Positions 62,101 to 64,000 of a DNA stretch of 64,000 nt are shown piece after piece. Under the pieces are notes generated by a model. The model was given only the letters and a program-made list of their open reading frames with translations. It ran no database searches and was not told the origin of the DNA. The DNA comes from Nemopilema nomurai (Eukaryota > Cnidaria > Scyphozoa > Rhizostomeae > Rhizostomatidae). The position numbers were made by a program, and so were the translations under genes. The stretch spans positions 1,343,734 to 1,407,733 of the forward strand of contig ML133450.1 in assembly GCA_003864495.1 (NCBI GenBank), read 5' to 3'. Each line of letters opens with the position of its first letter. The first letter of the stretch is position 1.

Positions 62101-63418
62101 ATAAAAGTGCAATGTTCGCAAGGCATAACTAGTAGATTCAAAAAATACCCTACCACAGAGAATCAACTGCCTGCAGAAATAAACTAAATGATGCAATAAA
62201 TCTGCTTTGAGTTAGGAATCGGGATATTTAAAGAAATCTTTGACAATACCTGGTCTTTTGTCCGTGTATTGGATAAGATAATTTGGTTTTTGTGACGTTT
62301 TTATATTCACCGACTGCTCACGTGTAGCTATCCACTCAAAAATGACGAAGAAGTACCGTCTCCAGCTGTGGAGTTTCTCGTTTTTCCCGGCTTCATAGAA
62401 CGGCAAAACAATGTCTTTAAGATCTGGTGTCATGTATGTCCTCCCATCAACCCAGGGTCCCGTTGTCCAGCTTATAGGCCCTGCATAAGCATCTCTGCGG
62501 AAGTTTATGGTCCTGCATTTGTATTGGTAGAGCCCGTCGTAATTATGCGAGTATACTCCGTAGATATTTGCTGTCAATCGCTGGTGGTTTCCAGTGCCAG
62601 CATAAAATCTCACCCTAAAGCTCTTCATATCATCGTAGTTGAATCCATCCTCAATACGAATAGTAAAACCCATGACAATAGCTACGCCGTACGGAAATTC
62701 CTCTTTAGCGACGCCGCTCGTGGTAGTAAGGTAACTGTTGTCGCAGTTATAGGACCTGTACGTTGAGAAGTCGACAAAAAACCCATGGTAGTCCAGCACG
62801 CCAACGGGATCACCTGTGCAAATGAAATTGAGCAAAACTGAACAAGGCAACTTAAAGAAGATAAAGTTATTCTAGCATTGGTGGGAATCGCAGATCACAA
62901 AGGTGCCTTCGTAAGTTCAACAACGGTGTAGGAAAATTGGCATTGAAAAAGGGAAAGCCGAACATTCACATATTCTGATAGACTTAAACTGCAAAAACAG
63001 CGCATACATTGTATTAGATGAAGCTGGTAGAGAACCACCACCCAGTTGGCCTGGTGTGAGGTGCAAACACACCAGATTGCTTTCGCAGAGCAAGGCAAGC
63101 AGAGTTCTCGAAGCACCACTGCTGGTACGCAACACACCATTGAGGCCCCAAACGAAAGGATAGCCGCATCACAGGTAGTAAGAATCCCCGTACAGATACT
63201 AGGGCCGGCCACGTTATATGCTAGTACTCGATCTAGCCATGAAATCATCATTTAGGGGAAAAAGGGGATACGCTGTATTATAATAAGATTATCATTACCT
63301 GGATCTGCGCTAAAGGACTGGTCCTCACAGGGACCCGTATCTTTGGTGTCTGTACAGCCAGCTGATGATTTCCAATCCCCAAGATCGTCCATTGCTGTTA
63401 TTCTGAAGTCGATCTTAT
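31234..63418 (-). CDS. Giant mosaic receptor with GluR-like, K+-filter channel core (5' partial)
   Basis: Exons 5' to 3': 63418-63299, 62813-62250, 61401-61136, 60971-60496, 60265-60139, 59466-59280, 57963-57850, 56898-56185, 55724-55449, 54799-54558, 53925-53712, 53522-53157, 51953-51823, 51296-51238, 50315-50110, 49946-49650, 48928-48599, 47580-47254, 47039-46260, 45956-45630, 45451-45044, 44741-44379, 43888-43574, 43206-43036, 42543-42253, 41856-41701, 41427-41254, 40585-40415, 40101-39992, 39760-39702, 39077-39039, 38704-38562, 38026-37724, 37053-36760, 36316-36005, 35038-34572, 34072-33978, 33855-33699, 33166-33100, 32767-32496, 32021-31853, 31415-31234. All 42 join GT-AG in one frame of about 3,612 residues ending at TGA 31236-31234. 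Residue numbers here and below count from the first complete codon in the window. Nearly all ectodomain module borders are phase 1, as in shuffled extracellular genes. Domains in order: MAM half, laminin-G-like, EGF, a second concanavalin-like region, tectonin repeats, SEA-like, FN3 x9, TSP1, Cys-rich, TSP1 x3, SEA-like with furin site, FN3 x3, GluR-like channel, tail. The signal peptide must lie beyond the window. Separate genes are conceivable, but no internal start, stop or long gap breaks the series. I do not recognise a named orthologue. Confidence 0.88.
32134..32186. repeat. (AG)n microsatellite in a channel-gene intron
   Basis: About 26 tandem AG units lie in the intron between the exons at 31853-32021 and 32496-32767. 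A plus-strand frame of Arg-Glu repeats is a by-product. Confidence 0.95.
33978..33993 (-). other. Exon end carrying the first half of the selectivity filter
   Basis: The pore exon ends ATG ACT ACT GTT GG and is followed by donor GTGAGT. The next exon (from 33855 downward) opens A TAT GGA GAC after acceptor ATAG. Joining restores Thr-Val-Gly-Tyr-Gly-Asp, with the first filter glycine codon divided by the phase-2 intron. Confidence 0.93.
36005..38026 (-). other. Three membrane-proximal fibronectin III domains
   Basis: Exons 37724-38026, 36760-37053 and 36005-36316 each encode one FN3 domain of 98-104 residues with symmetric phase 1 borders. Each shows the core Trp (CWDPP, VQWSP, VTWDA), a Tyr in the G-Y strand (SYYLYY, GYIVSY, GYIVRY), the late L-x-x-x-T/Y-x-Y-x-V pattern and a closing GxGP-type turn in the last two. 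They link the cleavable SEA-like module to the S1 lobe and so form the stalk that stays next to the channel after cleavage. Confidence 0.92.
38562..40101 (-). other. SEA-like module with furin-type site RSRR
   Basis: Four exons (39992-40101, 39702-39760, 39039-39077, 38562-38704) encode about 117 residues (2724-2840). The pattern of an F-x-F strand, a helix ending in VIAAY, an S-F-VSGIRVLSF strand, a loop, an EFVVANIGVFYS strand and a last helix is that of SEA domains. SEA domains usually self-cleave at a GSVVV loop. Here that loop is a separate 39-bp exon encoding RDFPKSRSRRSV, which lacks GS-VVV but contains R-S-R-R (2787-2790), a good proprotein-convertase site. The SEA assignment is from pattern only; the basic site is directly visible. 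Confidence 0.65.
40415..43206 (-). other. Four TSP1 repeats and a Cys-rich module
   Basis: TSP1 exons at 43036-43206 (GGWTEWSSWFSCSRSCGGG), 41701-41856 (YSAWASWSYCTKTCGGG), 41254-41427 (NWGQWSDFSKCNQTCGNG) and 40415-40585 (GGWSSWEETGVCSQACGGG) each have the W-x-x-W, C-x-x-x-C-G-x-G and six-Cys layout. They commonly bind glycans or matrix and carry C-mannose and O-fucose. Between the first and second is a 96-residue module (42253-42543) with CxxFC near its start and RRLCNC at its end, a pattern I remember from other marine-invertebrate extracellular proteins but cannot name. All borders are phase 1. Confidence 0.92.
43574..49946 (-). other. Nine tandem fibronectin III domains
   Basis: Exons 49650-49946, 48599-48928, 47254-47580, 46260-47039, 45630-45956, 45044-45451, 44379-44741 and 43574-43888 encode FN3 folds, recognised by P-x-x-P starts, GY-x-V/LGYxV strands and Y-x-V-x-V/A-x-x-x-x-G-G-G endings. 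The first (49650-49946) is divergent. The 780-bp exon holds two domains, joined at RTDQHEP, with extra Cys pairs (ACSCKGCGP, CGRTVKGLGP). Many N-x-S/T sites suggest heavy glycosylation. This stretch is about 1,050 residues and would form a long flexible rod. Confidence 0.88.
50110..51953 (-). other. First SEA-like module ending in RKKR
   Basis: Exons 51823-51953, 51238-51296 and 50110-50315 encode about 131 residues. The opening ISFRFRDLEFYDHFRDLEG followed by a long amphipathic segment ending in LKQIFAESDFYIK resembles the start of the second SEA-like module in the same gene. The rest carries four to five Cys and ends DRKKRD, placing a furin-type RKKR (1349-1352) immediately before the first FN3 domain. 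The fold is inferred only. Confidence 0.5.
52704..52801. repeat. 38-bp minisatellite, 2.6 copies
   Basis: A unit starting GCCTCGCTATTGAAAAAAGG and ending CTGATTACTGTG occurs twice in full (52704-52741, 52742-52779) and once in part (52780-52801) with few mismatches. It lies in the intron between the exons at 51823-51953 and 53157-53522. Confidence 0.9.
53157..55724 (-). other. Tectonin-type propeller repeats and lectin-like region
   Basis: Exon 55449-55724 contains two clear tectonin repeats (GSLWAVDTNNEVYFY, then VSAGLNGIWAIDTSGQLYIR and WTLV), as in fish-egg lectin, tachylectin-1 and TECPR proteins. Exons 54558-54799 and 53712-53925 continue with weaker repeats (ARKANGRIYAF; KVWTTVPVK). 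Exon 53157-53522 encodes 122 residues with SSGRCF, a KKKC...F.FS.NGC pattern and a second C...F half, which could be a beta-trefoil-like carbohydrate-binding fold. A glycan-binding head is inferred. The donor GTCAGC of the last exon is chosen on phase. Confidence 0.6.
57007..57271. mobile_element. Rearranged copy of the dispersed repeat family
   Basis: The left part (GCGGATCGAAAACACTAGAG through AAAGAATGGGATTTTC) matches the left copy at 58393-58540. The right part (TTTTCCGACGGTTGC, GTGTCGAACGAAAAA, CCGCAAAGCACTTGTTC) matches the right copy at 58815-58935 in opposite orientation, so this copy looks like a joined or partly deleted foldback. It sits just upstream of the exon at 56185-56898. Confidence 0.7.
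58278..58903. mobile_element. Large foldback element (about 200-bp arms)
   Basis: The left arm 58278-58479 and right arm 58703-58903 are near-perfect reverse complements. Examples are TTCGTCCGACACTCCTCAGA against TCTGAGGAGTGTCGGACGAA, and GATCGAAAACACTAGAG against CTCTAGTGTTTTCGATC. The 220-bp centre contains GTTGTCCTATAGCCGAA twice. No transposase is encoded. It lies in the intron between the exons at 57850-57963 and 59280-59466. Confidence 0.85.
60139..61401 (-). other. MAM C-terminal half and start of a laminin-G-like domain
   Basis: Exon 61136-61401 encodes KYLYADAS...CLTFWYHMYGTGIGVLSV, and the next exon opens VIFTAIRGANTVGDIAIDTI. Together these are the second half of a MAM domain, including its core Cys, Phe-Trp-Tyr-His-Met-Tyr-Gly and the closing D-I-A-I-D. 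Exons 60496-60971 and 60139-60265 then begin a laminin-G-like fold (FTLSFQVR, SWSYVALVYS). I could not find the usual MAM first half directly upstream. Confidence 0.8.
62250..63418 (-). other. Most N-terminal exons in window, unrecognised domain
   Basis: Exon 63299-63418 encodes 39 residues including DDLGDWKSSAGC and DTGPCEDQSF. Exon 62250-62813 encodes 187 residues rich in Tyr and Phe (GFTIRIEDGFNYDDMKSFR, WRRYFFVIFEWIAT). The phases (1 and 1) match each other and the MAM exon. I do not recognise the fold. The first exon faintly resembles the DW...TGP...D opening of MAM domains, in which case the 187 residues would interrupt a MAM domain; this is speculative. Confidence 0.6.
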
Positions 63419-64000
63419 CTGAAAAGCAAAACCAGAAAATTTTGTTTTGATATTTTTGCAAAAATTGTAACTAACAGTAATAAAGCTAAGATACTGACCA
63501 GGTGTGTAGAATTGCGACTGAGCCGTGTAAGTTTGCTAATGTAGTGTTTATTAATGATCGTAGAAGCTTTTAAAGGCCTGAGCAACATTGTCTTTAACAT
63601 AAAGCAATTGCGCAGTGACAGTTTACGATGTGATGAAAAGGTGAGTAAACTTAAGAGATGGCCTTTGCCCGCTCTATAGCCATTGTCACAGCAACAGCAT
63701 AACCTTTCAAATTTTTCCAGCAGTTCTTCAACACCATGGCGAACAAGCATCTATGAGTTTGAAGGGGTATGTCATAAACAGACAAAGGAATAGCAGCTAC
63801 GAATGAGTAGTTTATTGCAATAGCTGAAAAGGGGTAGGCCCCTCTGCCCTCCCAGCCGCTCCTATGTTTTTGCCTCTACATGCCCTATACTAATGATCTT
63901 GATCTACCAAAAAAGTGGTAACGACAGCTTTAAGAGGCTGTGAAATCCAAATTGCACGCACTGGATCCTTTGCAATGTATTGTGAATTTTAATGGACTGT
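63419..64000. other. Right-edge intron or upstream sequence
   Basis: No exon with good splice sites or a signal peptide is visible on the minus strand here, so the start of the large gene lies beyond the window. A 111-codon minus-strand frame at 63415-63750 has no recognisable features. Confidence 0.5.

Noticed and set aside
63415..63750. 111-codon minus-strand frame considered as a first exon or signal peptide
   Set aside because: The N-terminus is charged and Cys-rich without a signal-peptide profile, and it does not lead in phase into the exon at 63299-63418.

Overview
The window reads as nuclear DNA of an early-branching animal, most likely an anthozoan cnidarian such as a coral or sea anemone. 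It is AT-rich, has many short exons with GT-AG introns, and combines an animal-type LIN-41/TRIM71, a DDX1 helicase and a giant mosaic extracellular protein. The taxon is inferred from gene style; no marker gene fixes it. All three recognised genes lie on the minus strand.

Layout on the plus axis: (1) 1-2982, no gene recognised. (2) 2983-5763, an intronless TRIM71/LIN-41-type RING, B-box, filamin and NHL protein of 926 aa. (3) 5764-13677, a gene-poor spacer with a short inverted-repeat element, a stem-loop and simple repeats. (4) 13678-29725, a complete DDX1 gene in 32 exons whose phases all fit, giving 728 aa with helicase, SPRY and helicase parts in order. (5) 29726-31233, a 1.5 kb spacer with a small inverted-repeat element. 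(6) 31234-63418, the 3' part of one very large gene, open at the right edge. I could join 42 exons into one uninterrupted frame of about 3,612 residues plus a stop.

The large gene is the notable item. From N to C in the window it encodes: an unrecognised region; half of a MAM domain; a laminin-G/concanavalin-like domain; an EGF-like module; a second concanavalin-like region; tectonin-type propeller repeats; a SEA-like module ending in RKKR; nine fibronectin III (FN3) domains; TSP1, a Cys-rich module and three more TSP1 repeats; a second SEA-like module carrying a furin-type RSRR site; three more FN3 domains; then an ionotropic-glutamate-receptor-like core (S1, M1, pore loop, M2, S2, M3) and a short basic tail. 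The pore loop carries the potassium-channel filter TVGYGD, split by an intron. Potassium-filter glutamate receptors are known from a cyanobacterium (GluR0) and a bdelloid rotifer (AvGluR1). I know of none fused to a multi-thousand-residue adhesive and cleavable ectodomain. The inferred product is a cell-surface potassium channel whose gating could be coupled to matrix or cell contact.

The TRIM71 and DDX1 genes are housekeeping or developmental RNA regulators with no obvious functional link to the channel gene. Intron repeats include a dispersed family shared between a DDX1 intron and introns of the channel gene, two copies of which form a large foldback.
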